This document shows, piece by piece, positions 48,531 through 59,832 of a stretch of DNA of 64,000 bases (its first letter is position 1; every line of letters begins with the position of its first letter). Under the pieces are notes generated by a model that was not told the origin of the DNA, did not search any database, and saw nothing but the letters and a program-made list of their open reading frames with translations. This DNA is from Cryptococcus deneoformans JEC21 (lineage: Eukaryota; Basidiomycota; Tremellomycetes; Tremellales; Cryptococcaceae). The position numbers and the translations under genes were made by a program. The stretch lies in contig NC_006680.1 of NCBI RefSeq assembly GCF_000091045.1, positions 888,501-952,500 of the forward strand. The letters are read 5' to 3'.

Positions 48531-48531
48531 C

Positions 48532-50575
48532 ATGTCCGCTCCACCCAGCCCACCATGCAACCTCGACCCTCCCTTCCGGGGTTACATCGAGACCACTTTT
48601 GACGCGTTACTTGTGTTTGAGGCTGCTAGGCGAGGGATGATCCCTCGAGTCACGAGGAGATTGATAGAGCGGGAGCGAGCGATGGTCCAGTCGGGAGCAG
48701 TATTTGTGTTTGACGAGCACGAGAGTGGTATCAAGCGATGGACAGATGGGTTGGTTTGGAGTCCAAGTAGAATCTTGAACAACTTCCTTGTGAGTCCGCT
48801 TTCGCATTCCTTTTCAATATAGAACTCATCGTTAAATGTCATTCAGGTGTACCGCGAAACCGACAAGCGTTCTGCTAACGCCAAGAATTCTGGCTCCCCA
48901 ACCACTCAAACATCTCCCCAGAACACCTCATCGGCTCTCAGCAAGTCTGTTGGCTCTACCAGATCCGATGCTCAGTCAGAAGTTTCAAGCACCAACATTG
49001 GATCCGACACTACGAGCGGCATGGTCGACCCTCCACCTTTGGGACAGGGAGCATTGGCTAGGCCAAGGAGTGCGAGTGAGGGTGGCGGTTCGATTGATCG
49101 GTTGAAGGAGAGGCAGCTTGTGGGGAGTTTGACTAACAGCTACAAGTTTAAAGAGAATGGTTTGGTTAAAAAGGTGAGTCCGGTTGTACTTCGCACACTG
49201 TATTATAAGCTGATTGGTGAACAATAGACTATGTCTGTGTCTGTTAATGGCTTTGCCCAGCACGTTGTTTCGTATTACGCGATCGATGATGTCATCTCTG
49301 GCAAGCTTCGAACACCTTCATCCATCCCAGAACTTGCTTCGCTGGAGATCAGCCCTGAATATTTGCACAAGCAAAACTTCAGGTTTCCTCCGCAAGTAGA
49401 GGTTGGTCCTGATGGCATCCCCCGATACAGGTAAGTAAACGTACCGATGCAGCCGTGCCAGACGCTAATCTACTTTTAGAGGCGAGCCCGAAGAACCCCA
49501 ATCTCCTCATACCCCCGCCAGCAATTACTCTTTTCAGACTTTTCATCAACAGCAGCAACAACCTCCATCGACAACTAGCGAATACTACGAAGTCCCTTCT
49601 TACAATGCCGGCTCTATCCCAGCTCATCAACAGATGCACCGCATTGGATCCCCCCGCAATCGACCAATGAGCGTCCCTATGCCTATACCTCTCCCTTCCC
49701 CCGCGCATTCCATTCAAGGGTCATCGTACATGGGCCCCGGCAGCGCCGGATCAGGGTTCTACGAGTCGCCATCAGTTAACGGTATGCACTACGCCCCACC
49801 ACTTGTTCGACAGAGCTCTTCTAGCAGTGTGACAAGTTCAACGTCGGCGATCCGTCCTGGTAGCTCAGCTAACCGGCGGTACGCTCCTTATGGTGGCGGA
49901 CCAGCGGGCCCGGGAAACAGAGGTTCAACCGGGCCTATGCAATATCAACACGGTCACCAGCGCCGACAATCTGGATCTGACTCTCAAGACAGTTCCTACC
50001 CTATTGACGGTAACAACCCAGCTAGCTACGATGTGAAGCCCAGCATTGCCCCTTACTATACCGGTCCTCCTTCTGGGGGATCTGGTACATTCACATTCTA
50101 TCCCCCTGAGAATGCTTCTTCTATCGAACCGCCGATGGCATCACCCACATATGCTTCAGCTGGCTACGGCCCCTGGCAGTCTATGCATCCTTCGCAAAAT
50201 ACGCGTTTTATGCCTGCGCGACATGATTATGCCGCTGGACCGCCTTCTATCCCTCTCGGTCCTCCTCCACCTGGACATGGCCACATGCACGAAGCACCTT
50301 CATCAGCAGGCAGCGGGTCGAGTGATGGGCAGCAAGGCCAGAGCCAGGATCAAGGGCAAGGGCAGTCTCAACCTTCTCAAGTTCATGCGCCTCCACAGTT
50401 GATCCATTCACAACACCAGCAGCAACAGCAGCACCGATCATGGGCTTCTCAGAGTCATGTCCCGCATGCACCTGGATGGGAGCTGAGTGGGACGCCGTCC
50501 CCTAGCTATGGAATGCCGTCGGCGATCCACCAGGGGCATGAAGATTGGAGGCAAAATGCCGGAGCTATCGCCTAA
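48532..50575 (+). CDS. Gti1/Pac2 (WOPR) family transcription regulator
   Basis: Four exons (48532-48789, 48847-49173, 49228-49430, 49480-50575) give 627 residues. WOPR part one lies at about 15-92, with GYIETTFDALLVFEAARRG, RRLIERERAMVQSGAVFVFD and KRWTDGLVWSPSRILNNF. A Ser/Thr/Gly-rich linker follows, then WOPR part two (about 180-260) with SYKFKENGLVKKTMSVSVNG and HVVSYYAIDDVISGKLRTPS. The C-terminal half is Pro/Ser/Gly/Gln-rich with poly-Gln-like runs (QQQQQHRS). WOPR proteins such as Wor1, Ryp1 and Gti1 are DNA-binding master regulators of cell form and nutrient response in fungi; the target programme here is unknown. The large non-coding region before it may carry its control elements. 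Confidence 0.93.
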
Positions 50576-51560
50576 TGTCATTGGTTATTGAAGCAAGTCT
50601 GGTGGTGGGGGATGAGAACAGGGTGTAAACCCCTTTTCTGGTTGTTCCGGGAGATTTTGGGTCAAAGTGTGATGTGCTTTTCTTTCAATGATGTATGTAA
50701 CTTTTCGCAATCACTTTCAATATTGTTGCGATGATTTTCTTGTGCAATTACTCTTTCCTTTTCCTCCATAGGTTCGTTAACTGGGCAAACACCTTTATTC
50801 ATTCCTGTCTCTTGAAACTAGCATTATAACTTTTCCGTGCTCTCTTTTTTTCGCGTCCGTCGACACACATACATCGGTTTATATCGAAGACAAGATTGAA
50901 TAGAAAGAGCTCCCGCGTTTTTTTTACACTGGAGGAGGAAATCCCTCGGGCTCTTATTGCCAATAAATGTTGACCTTGTGAAAACCATAAATTAGCATGG
51001 TGGTAACGTACGAAATTGTCTCAGTTATCGGATGTACTACTGTAATATGCACAGTATCATAGTACTTTATCAGACACCTCGTTGTTGAGCTCTCGAGCGG
51101 TTCAAAATAGTAGTAACACCAACTACTACAGCTCATTGAAGGGCAGCATCAATACTCCCTGCTGTGAGACACAAATTCATATTAACGAGGTCAAATGAAG
51201 GTTAGCTTAGCTTGAGTCTACCTAGTTTGCCCACCGTTTCCGTCGTCAAGTTGTTACATTATTACCAAGTAAGCTTAAATGTATTGAAGATTGCGGGCCA
51301 GCTCTCTCGTTCGTTCTGCAGGGGAGGGGTTCAGCATGATAACTTTACCTTGCTTACGATTATCGATCATGACTAACCTGGACGCAGGGTGGCATGATCA
51401 TATATGATGTATAGGGTACCAATGGTCTACTCTGAATTGTGAACTAAAATACAGTTTATCATGTTTTAACGTAACCAAGATGAACATCATATGACACATG
51501 GACAAGGATACATCTCTACCACACTCATGCTCTCCGTTAAAAACAAAAACAAAAAACTGC
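50576..51560. other. Convergent intergenic region
   Basis: About 1 kb between the 3' ends of the WOPR and transaldolase genes. It should hold two 3' UTRs. It is AT-rich with T-runs; no gene or repeat was seen. Confidence 0.5.
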
Positions 51561-53006
51561 TTAAGCCTTGAGCTTCTCGATCAACATCTGCTTCAAACTA
51601 GCGCCGTCCTTGGCGAAACCTCGGATACCCTCGTGGAGCTTGTCAAACGCCATAACATCTTCGAAAAGGGCCCATCGGAACTTGGCCTCGTCGTCGAGGT
51701 AGGAAGTCTTGGGGATGGGCTCGCCAGTGGAAGAAGCGTCGAGCTTCTTGGGGAGGTCGTCCTGAGACTTGTTGAGCTCATCGAGGAGCTTGGGGGAGAT
51801 GGTGAGGAAGTCGCAACCGGCAAGAGCGGCAATTTCGCCAGTGTTTCGGAAAGAAGCACCCATGACGATGGTCTTGTAGCCGTGTTGCTTGTAGTAGCTG
51901 GCAAAGGAATTTAGTAAAGGAAAACATAAATATGACTGGTATAAGAGGCGCGGACTCACTTGTAGATCTTCTGGACGGACTGAACTCCGGGGTCAGTCTC
52001 GGCAGTGTAAGTGGTGTCGGGGTTGGCCTTCTTGTACCAGTCAAGGATCTATATCGATGATCAGAAGGGGCTCTGGCAAACTGGGAGATAAGGTAACTTA
52101 CTCGGCCGACGAAGGGAGAGATAAGGGTGACACCAGCCTCGGCACAAGCAACGGCCTGGCCGAAACCGAAGAGGAGGGTGAGGTTACAGCTATTCAATTA
52201 TCAGCCATGTTTCATTCAAACCCAAAGGGGCAAATGCAACTCACTGGATACCCTCAGATTCGAGCTGCTTGGCAGCAAGGATACCCTCGTAAGTGGAGGC
52301 GATCTTGATCAAGACTCGGTTCTTGTCAATACCCTGCTCCTTGTAAAGAGCAATAATCTGGTGGGCCTTGTTGATAGTGGCCTGGGTGTCGAAAGAGAAC
52401 TTGGCGTCAACCTCGGTGGAAACTCGACCGGGGATGATCTTCAAGATCTCAGTACCGAACTCGACGAGGAGTCGGTCCATGGCGTTCTCGGACTGGACCT
52501 CAATGTCACTAATCGGTGGCAAAATGTTAGATATTGATACTAACTTGTGAATTGATGCAGAGAAAAAGACTTACCCGCCCTTAGACTTGGCGTACTTGAT
52601 AGCAGGCTCGAGGAGCTTAGCGTAAGCGGGCATCTTGACGGCGGCAAGGCTACAGGCATACAGTTATCAGCAAGTACTTTTCAAAGTGAGAATCGACCAT
52701 CTCAACGGCCGGCCCGAAAACGAGCCGAGATACGGAGATGAAAAGAAACGCACATGAGGGAAGGGTTGGTGGTGGCATCCTGGGGCTTGAACTCGTCGAT
52801 GGAAGAAAAGTCACCAGTGTCGGCGACAACGGTGGTGCCAGAGCTGTACGTATATAAAGATTCAAACGTAGCAAGATAAGAGTACCCGATCGAACACCAA
52901 TGGCAAAGCGGCGAAGAATGAGATAAAACGTGTCAGCGTACTGTACTTGGAGCTGGAAGTGAAAAGAAAAGACTCACGCCTTGAGAGCTTCAAGAGAAGT
53001 GGGCAT
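51561..53006 (-). CDS. TAL1: Transaldolase
   Basis: Seven exons (53006-52978, 52843-52754, 52649-52575, 52508-52245, 52189-52102, 52048-51960, 51897-51561) give 323 residues, near the usual 320-340. Typical blocks are [36 protein letters not shown] with the Schiff-base Lys133, [29 protein letters not shown], and [17 protein letters not shown]. It is a cytosolic enzyme of the non-oxidative pentose phosphate pathway; it moves a dihydroxyacetone unit between sedoheptulose-7-phosphate and glyceraldehyde-3-phosphate. The first intron (134 nt) follows a 29-nt coding exon. Symbol by yeast naming; fungi can have more than one paralogue. Confidence 0.96.
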
Positions 53007-54525
53007 TTTGATCTAGATGTGTGGTTGTTTGGTTTTTTTTTGGTTAGGAAAAGAGAAGATGGAAAAGATGTAGAAGAAAGACAGAGAACGATGAGATGGA
53101 ATGTAACTTGGGGGAGGGTGGCAGAGAGGCGGGGGACGGACCTCAAGCGGATGACGTCGCGGTCCGAAGCCCCGAACGTGTGGCAGTCGGTCCCTGATGC
53201 GGCTTTGGGGGTTGGCTCTCTCGCTCGCTCGCTCGTCTATTTTTTATTGCTTTTATTTTTAGGCGAAATTCGAGATTGGCGTGTCATCTTACACAATGCA
53301 TGCATCATCCTCAGTAATGAGTAGCTGTCTGGATAGCCTGCCTGCGTTCTCTATCCATAAAAAATAGCAAGGTGGCAAACGGTGGCGAACGCGTCGTTGT
53401 ATAAGGAGTACGACATCAATGGTTTGCTTGCTGATTTTTCCTGCGCCTATGCAGAGAAAGAGGGAAATTGGGAATAATGTGTTGGGGATAATTCGTCAGA
53501 TCCTCTTGATTCGTGTTCCGACAGGCGGATAATAAACGGCAACTGCCTATTGGTCCATGGGTGAAATATCCGATACATCTTTCTTTGCAAAGCGGGAGCA
53601 GCGGTGGACGGCGATGCACTGTTCAATGTCACATCTGGAGCAGTACAAATACAACAGGTTTTGTGTGCATGGTCACTTACATGCCAACCTTTTTTCAGAG
53701 AGGATGCTGCTCGCCGATGGTTGAACGTGCAAAAACTGCCACACCTCGAAATGCCGAGTGGTCGGGGGTATTAATTTTTGTAATTTTTTGTCCCGATCCC
53801 AAACACCCCTTGGTTGAAGAGGCGCTCGGGACGTGAGGGAAACAGTAGGTCGGAATAGAAACTGTGGCGATGGACCGGTCGTCTTGAAGATATGATTGCA
53901 TGCATCGAGAGTGGCGAGAAGTGAGACATGCATGGATGCACCAGAGGCAATTAAATTGGATGCTTGCGGCAAAACATGCACGAGAGCAGATATGAAGTCA
54001 AAGGTCGCGCTAGAAAACGGACAAACAAAGACTCGAGGAACGTAGGTTTGCCCTGAGATACGCTTTGTGTTTGGCAGGCGTTGGTTGTGGGCACGTCTTC
54101 TCTCCCTGCCATTCTCCTCCTTCCTTTGCACGCATAATAATCTATACTATAGTTTGCCCATCCTTTCTTCCTTCCTCTCCTATACACGTCTGCGCCTCCG
54201 ACCCCCACGTTCCTTTCCAGCCTCTCGCCCGGCCCCGCACTGATATTCGTCCCTTCCTAATCCCCGGGACCTCGTAAGCAGCTTTTCTCTCAGATACAAC
54301 AACATACACTGTAAGTGCACAGCTTTGACCACCACCATCACGCATCATCCACTTGACTGGATCCTTTTTGCATTCCATCCCCGTTAGACTGTGACTCTAG
54401 TGTCCATACAGTTCTCTGGCAGAACAGCTCGCTGATCACTGTCGTTCTCTCCTCCCGACGTCCCATCCTCAGGACACATTCTTTCCCCATTCAACCACTG
54501 TCCCCCATCATCTTTTCATCCGACA
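53007..54525. promoter_or_regulatory. Divergent region between transaldolase and the Kre9-like gene
   Basis: About 1.5 kb. Near 53220-53240 there is a CTCGCTCGCTCG tandem next to a T-rich run. A candidate leader intron for the right-hand gene lies at 54311-54411. Several open frames occur at 53400-54200, but none has a domain or a coherent splice pattern. No other gene was seen. Confidence 0.5.
54311..54411 (+). other. Candidate 5' UTR intron of the Kre9-like gene
   Basis: GTAAGT at 54311 and CATACAG ending at 54411 could define a 101-nt leader intron; an earlier CTCTAG acceptor at 54400 is also possible. It falls about 115 nt before the ATG. Confidence 0.35.
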
Positions 54526-56504
54526 ATGACTCTTCCTCCTATCGGCCGTGTTGGCCTAGCAGGCGCACCCCACCAAAGCATTGTCAAGAGGGCTGTCCAG
54601 GAGCGAGGTGAGTGTCGCGACGTGGCACATTATTTCCGCCGATTCTCTAACTTTTAGAAACAGCTTCTTGTGACCTCGCGGCTGGTGACCTCTACCTCTT
54701 CCCCAACTCCAGCTCTGTCATCGACGCCACCGACCCCGTCACCTTCAAATGGAACACTGCATGCGATGTTGCCACTTCCACTGTTGATCTCTACCTTTAC
54801 GAGTCTGCCGGTCTCATTAAAGCTTGGTCAGACATCGACTTTTCAGCTGGTGAATACACTGTCCAACTCCAGCCTAAATGGTGGAACGACACCACCACTG
54901 CTTCTCTCCAGTTGAACATCCTTGACCACGGCGCCGACTCGTGGGATACTTCCTATCTTGCTGGTCCTGTTTTCACCGTCGACTATGCCGCTTCTGCCAT
55001 GTTCCAAACTACTACTTCCAATGGTCAAGTCATCACTTCAACCGCCGCTGCTGCCGCTACTGAGAGTAGAGACGCCGTCTTCCAGGATGTATCTGGCACA
55101 AACGGTGGCGACAAAAACAATATCTCCAAGGGAGCCATTGCCGCCGCTGTCGTCGTTCCTATTATCGTCGTTGCCATTATAATCGCCGTTGCTGTTCGAT
55201 TCTGGCGTATGCGCGAAGCAGAGAAGAGGAAGCGATGGTCTCAGGCTCTGTCCACCCACTCCAACCTTGAATGGGAGAAAGGCGCCATACCAGGAGAGAA
55301 GCCTCCTTCCGTCCTTGGACGACCTTCCATGGGCGGACGTCTCTCCATGGGTACCCGCCCCAGCATGTCCTCTTACGGTGGTAACCCTCGTCCTACATCC
55401 TCCGTATACGCGGTCGAGAATAACATGGCTGGTGCCGGTGCTGGTAGCGCCATGCACTTCCGTCCGGATACGCACCCCGAGATGTCTAGCCTTCGTTCCA
55501 AGTCTGTCGATAACCTCTCTGCTGCTGGTCGAAGTTCTGTTGTCATGTCTGATGGTCAGGTCCGTCAGCCCCGTATCTCATTCGCCGACCAAGCCCGTCC
55601 CGACCGTGTGTCCCGTGCGTCCTTTGGCGGTGACATTCGTCCCAACGTATCTTCTTCCTCCCTCTTCCGTCTTCCCGGCGCTTCCAAGTCTGCCAACGAC
55701 CTCGCGGTCTCTACCAATCGAAGGTCCGCTGCCTACGCCACCGGCTCAGCTGTTGACGATGAAGAAGAGCACATCAGCGTCTCTCCTTCTCAGCAAGATG
55801 GCCCTCTTGGTTTCGCCGAGGCTGATATGAGGCGCGTTTCGCAAGGCCAGCGAACTGGACGAAGGAGTTTGTTGTCTTTGGGCGGCGGTCGGGACAACAA
55901 GCGTCAGTCTGTCGCATCTGCTTTGTCTGGTGATGACTTTAGGTCTGCCGCTTCCGCTCGTGGAAGTGTTGACGAGCTTCGAGATATGGAGAACATGGTC
56001 CTCCACCGACGATCCATGATGTCGCAAGCTTCTCCATCACCCAACTTTGAAGCCGCCTATGACGCTGATGCCGTTGAATCCCTCCAAGACCCCGAGCCTA
56101 TGGCGATGCCCCTTCCGTCCCCCATTCCCGCCGGTCAAGACCCTGATCAAGCACTCGCCATGTACGCTGCTCAGCGCGCCAACGCCATGTCCCCTACCAA
56201 CAACAACAGCTTGCCCCCGAACCCGTCACGTTCAAACTCTGCCATGAAAATCCCCTTCTTTTCCAAAAAATCCGCCTCTTCCAGCAACACTTCTGGCTTT
56301 TCTCCTGGTGCCAGCGCTAACCCTGAGCAAGGGGAAGTACCCACGATGGGCCCTCCAGTGGAGATGAGGAGCTATGTTCATTTGAACTCTGGCACAGTCA
56401 GTGCGGATGTGGTGAATGCCCTTCCTAAGCCTGGACCTCCTGCGACTACTAGGGCGAGTGGGGCGAGCGACGCTAGCAAGTACAGTGAGGAAGAGAGCAA
56501 GTAG
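54526..56504 (+). CDS. Single-pass membrane protein with Kre9/Knh1-like extracellular domain
   Basis: Two exons (54526-54607 and 54658-56504) give 642 residues. The N-terminal third resembles the Kre9/Knh1 beta-sandwich fold found in fungal cell-surface proteins: DATDPVTFKWNTACDVAT, VDLYLYESAGLIKAW, GEYTVQLQPKWWND. A Thr/Ala-rich stalk leads to one strong transmembrane helix (GAIAAAVVVPIIVVAIIIAV, about residues 205-228) and a basic stop-transfer (RFWRMREAEKRKRW). The cytosolic tail of about 400 residues is Ser/Arg/Gly-rich with many basic-Ser motifs, so it is a likely phosphorylation target. No classical signal peptide is visible at the chosen ATG. The layout resembles cell-wall sensor proteins; function is not known. 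Confidence 0.8.
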
Positions 56505-57463
56505 AGCTTTTCCGCGCACTGTGTTGCGTTGAGTGAGAAGGTGTGGACATGTGAATGAGTGAGGAGGAGAGTCAACTGTATCCACCAATGGTATTTTTTT
56601 CATTTTCTTTTTTTTCGAATGGCCTTACGAAAACCAAAAACCAAAAGCCAAAAAAAAAAAAAATCAAAGCGAGACGGACTTTTTTACTCTGTGGAATACT
56701 CTTTATAACAATACGAACCAGTCTTATCGATTTTTTTGTTTTCAGTACTTATAGTTATTACCCTTTGAAGCGTGGGTATCAAAAAAATATCGCTCGTCCG
56801 CTCTTTATGTCTTTTCTCCCTTCTCGAATAACTACTTTTCTTCTCTCGTCGCTGGCGTTAAACCATTTCTATAAGTTTGAGATCTTCTTATCGTAAAGGG
56901 TTTGAGTATAGTTTTTTTTTTTTTTTAGTTGAATAAGGTAATTTTTTCAAGCTTGCTTGGATTGAGCAACCTATGAATATGGGATGGAAAATATTTGATT
57001 TTTTGACTTGACTTACGGTCGCAGATGACTTTGTGCATGATGCCTATAAAAAATTACCAAGTATTGCGGTATCCTATTGAATTATAAGCACTTTCAAAGT
57101 GTGCTTTGAAAAAGTCCATCCCATTCGTCTTCTTTAGTTGGAAGTGTGGGGTTAAAAAGGTAATGGAACTCATATATGATTATCTTGAAAAATATACAGA
57201 TTAAAAGACCTTTTGAACTTGTTGCGAATGCCCGTTTCTCTCTCATACCATGCTTTGTGAGGAACCAATTCGTTGCCTTTTTGCCCATCCCCTTTCGGCT
57301 TGACCAACTAATGCTTTGACCCGTCTTCTTCTTCTTCTCCGCAATGATCGTTTCAATGGGGCTTAACGATACACATATTAAATAATCTTGCCTTTCCACA
57401 CAAACAAACACGAGAAAGAAGAAAAAAAGTCCAGCCTGCCGGCGCTCTCCATGGAGAACCGCT
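56505..57463. other. Convergent intergenic region with A- and T-tracts
   Basis: About 960 bp between two 3' ends. There is an A-run near 56650 and a T-run near 56910. It is AT-rich, as expected for fungal 3' UTRs and terminators. No gene seen. Confidence 0.5.
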
Positions 57464-58486
57464 CTAGACCAAAACAGCCACCATTAAACCCACCAATCCA
57501 ACTCCCAGGTTATACACCGCCTTTTCCTCAGCGCTTGAGGCTGCTCCAGAGCTTGTAGCAGCATCGGCCGTACTAGCCGCGCTGGTCGCTGCCGATGACG
57601 ACGCTCCAGAGGAAGAGGTGGTGGAGACGATAGAGGTTGTAGGGCTAGTGTTGACGGTGGCGGACGTCGAGTTTGAAAAAGTGGAGGTTATGGTGCCGTT
57701 GGTGCCATTGGTGGAACCGGTAGTAGTGGCGTTGGCGGGCAGGGTGATTGTGGCGGGAGGGAGGGTGATGGGATTGGATGATGCAGAGGCGCATTGGTTG
57801 ATGTAGGCTACAAGGCATGTGGTAAGTGCATGTCTGGGTATTTGAATATGAGGGCATTGGAGGAAACGTGTAAATAAAAGAAAAGTGCGGGAGAAAGACG
57901 TACTGTCAAGCATTGCTTGGTAGGTTGATTGATTACCGATAGTAGGATCCATAGCGAGTGCGCATTGTAAACATGACCGGTAGCTCTGCTCCACGTCTAC
58001 GGTACACAAACATGTCGTATTGAGTGTTGTGCCAACGCCGCAAGACTGTAGAAGAATGGTGATGGACGGCCGCGCCTACGATGTCAGTTTCTGAACTTTT
58101 TTCAGTTGCGGATGAGATGGGACGGGTTGTTGCTTTTGGATTAAAACGTACGGAAAGGGCGTCAGCAATAACCTGACAATCGCTGGAACAAGTTCCTGGG
58201 AAAGCGCTTGTTGACGCAGGATCAACTGAAGTCGTAGTAGCTGTCGTACTCGAGTTTGCGTCTGATGACGAGGATGCGGCGGATGAAGTTTCCGAGCTGG
58301 TGGCGGAGGTGGGCTCGGGAGGGGAGGTCTGGATAGTGTAGTCTGATGCGGAAGCTGAAGAGTCCTGGGCGAGCGCTATGGCGCAGAAGAGAGGTGTCAG
58401 TAGGTGGGAGGGCCGGCGAGCGGGAGACAGGACTGACCGCAGCCTGCTAAAGAGAGGGCGAGTAGGATCGGGCACGCGCGAACCAT
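57464..58486 (-). CDS. Secreted, GPI-type surface protein with eight cysteines
   Basis: Four exons (58486-58438, 58375-58152, 58075-57904, 57807-57464) give 262 residues. A signal peptide (MVRACPILLALSLAGCALA) is followed by a Ser/Thr-rich stretch. A compact domain then has eight Cys spaced C-x3-C-x20-C-x8-C-x-C-x10-C-x2-C-x24-C, including a CLC motif. A Ser/Thr/Ala-rich spacer and a hydrophobic tail (VYNLGVGLVGLMVAVLV) fit a GPI-anchor signal. The eight-Cys pattern with CxC recalls CFEM domains, but the spacing differs and the conserved Asp is not obvious, so I do not call it CFEM. A role at the cell wall or membrane is inferred. Confidence 0.82.
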
Positions 58487-59832
58487 GACTTGTCTGTCTC
58501 GCGAAGGCGGGGGAATAAAGGGGGAGTATTAGAGACGGGCGATATGTATACTGTGCGGGGGCAGCTTTGCTTGCGGCTGTGCGAAAGGTGGCAAATGGAA
58601 TATCCGGCAAGGCTGGAATTAAAGAAAATACTTGATTGAATGACGACGGAGTGACCGTCCGTCGAAACACGGAGCTCGCCGACTACGGAACGAGGAACAA
58701 CAACAGCTGCGAGTTGCATCATCGCCACATCGAAGCCGCGAGCCAAGACATTGGTTGGCTACTATGCATCTCACGTTCCTTGCCTTTCCAGCTCTGAACC
58801 GCGAAATGGATGTGGAGGTTGCACAGATACATAGCATGTAGCACGCCCGCCGGCCAAGTAACTGGTTTCCTCGTCTCTCGCCGGTGGAGGTGCGTGGACG
58901 GCGGAGGGCTCAAAAACAGACTCAAGTAGAATAAAAGGGAGAGTAGCAGGAATGAGTATCGAGTGGAGGATAGTGGAAGGTGGAGGATAGTGGACGGTGG
59001 AGGATAGTGGACGGTGGAGGATAGTGGACGGTGGAGGATAGTGGAGGATAGTACGAGTGGGGGATAGTGGAGGACATTAAGGCAGCGTTGAGAGACGACC
59101 TGAGGAAGACAGGGATGAATGATTGATGAGACGGGGGGCGCCGTCAGCCCTCAAAAGGGCAAGATGGGAATGCTTCTCTATGACGATTTTCGTATATCAA
59201 AGAGTTGCTAGGTACATTTTAGAGTACTCGTACAGGAAAGCATCGCTGTACTTGCCCAGAGATTTGTTATGATCGACCGTTCTACTTGCTGTATGTGATG
59301 AATCAAGGTTGTTGCCCGTCCGCCAATGGATGGTAGCCCAGGAAAGAAGACATATATATGTGCTTATTTGACATATTTCTTGGGATCCAGCGACAGCTTA
59401 CTTGTTGTTAATCATGAAGCATTAATTATGGCACGAACAGAAGCTGCTATAGAGTGCTGTTCATCAGGCAACAACAAATAGCAAAATCAGCACTATTGAT
59501 AATTAATCAATTATTATCGGGAAGGGCTCGATATTTTCATCAATAACTTTCACGGCGCGTCATTTCAATCGGCGATTTGTTCACTTTGAGTACACCCTCC
59601 TAACCTCTTCTCTCAAAAGGATCATTCAGGTGGCTGCTACCCGGGTAAGCACAAGGCCGAAGAACAATTTGTTGACAACATCCACAGTTAGCCACTGGCT
59701 CTGAATGAACATTCGGTAACTGTCCACAGCCACCACTGATCCTCGGCCTTGGGGAACCATTTTGTAAACAAATCCATATAATCTTTCATCGTCTCGTCGT
59801 CTTTCCATCCCCAAGGGAGTTGGAACGGCATC
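58487..59832. promoter_or_regulatory. Divergent region with 17-bp tandem repeats
   Basis: About 1.35 kb between the GPI-type protein gene and the GH47 gene. It contains 17-bp tandem repeats at 58963-59047 with decayed copies to about 59079. The rest is AT-rich; frames here show no domain. Confidence 0.5.
58963..59047. repeat. 17-bp tandem repeat, about five copies
   Basis: The unit GTGGAGGATAGTGGACG repeats at 58963, 58980, 58997, 59014 and 59031 with one or two changes in the first and last copies. Truncated units (GGATAGTGG) continue to about 59079. It is a minisatellite-like array likely to vary in copy number between strains. Confidence 0.9.

Noticed and set aside
55038..55475. Minus-strand 145-codon Gly/Thr-rich frame
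   Set aside because: It is antisense to the Kre9-like protein gene and arises from its codon bias.
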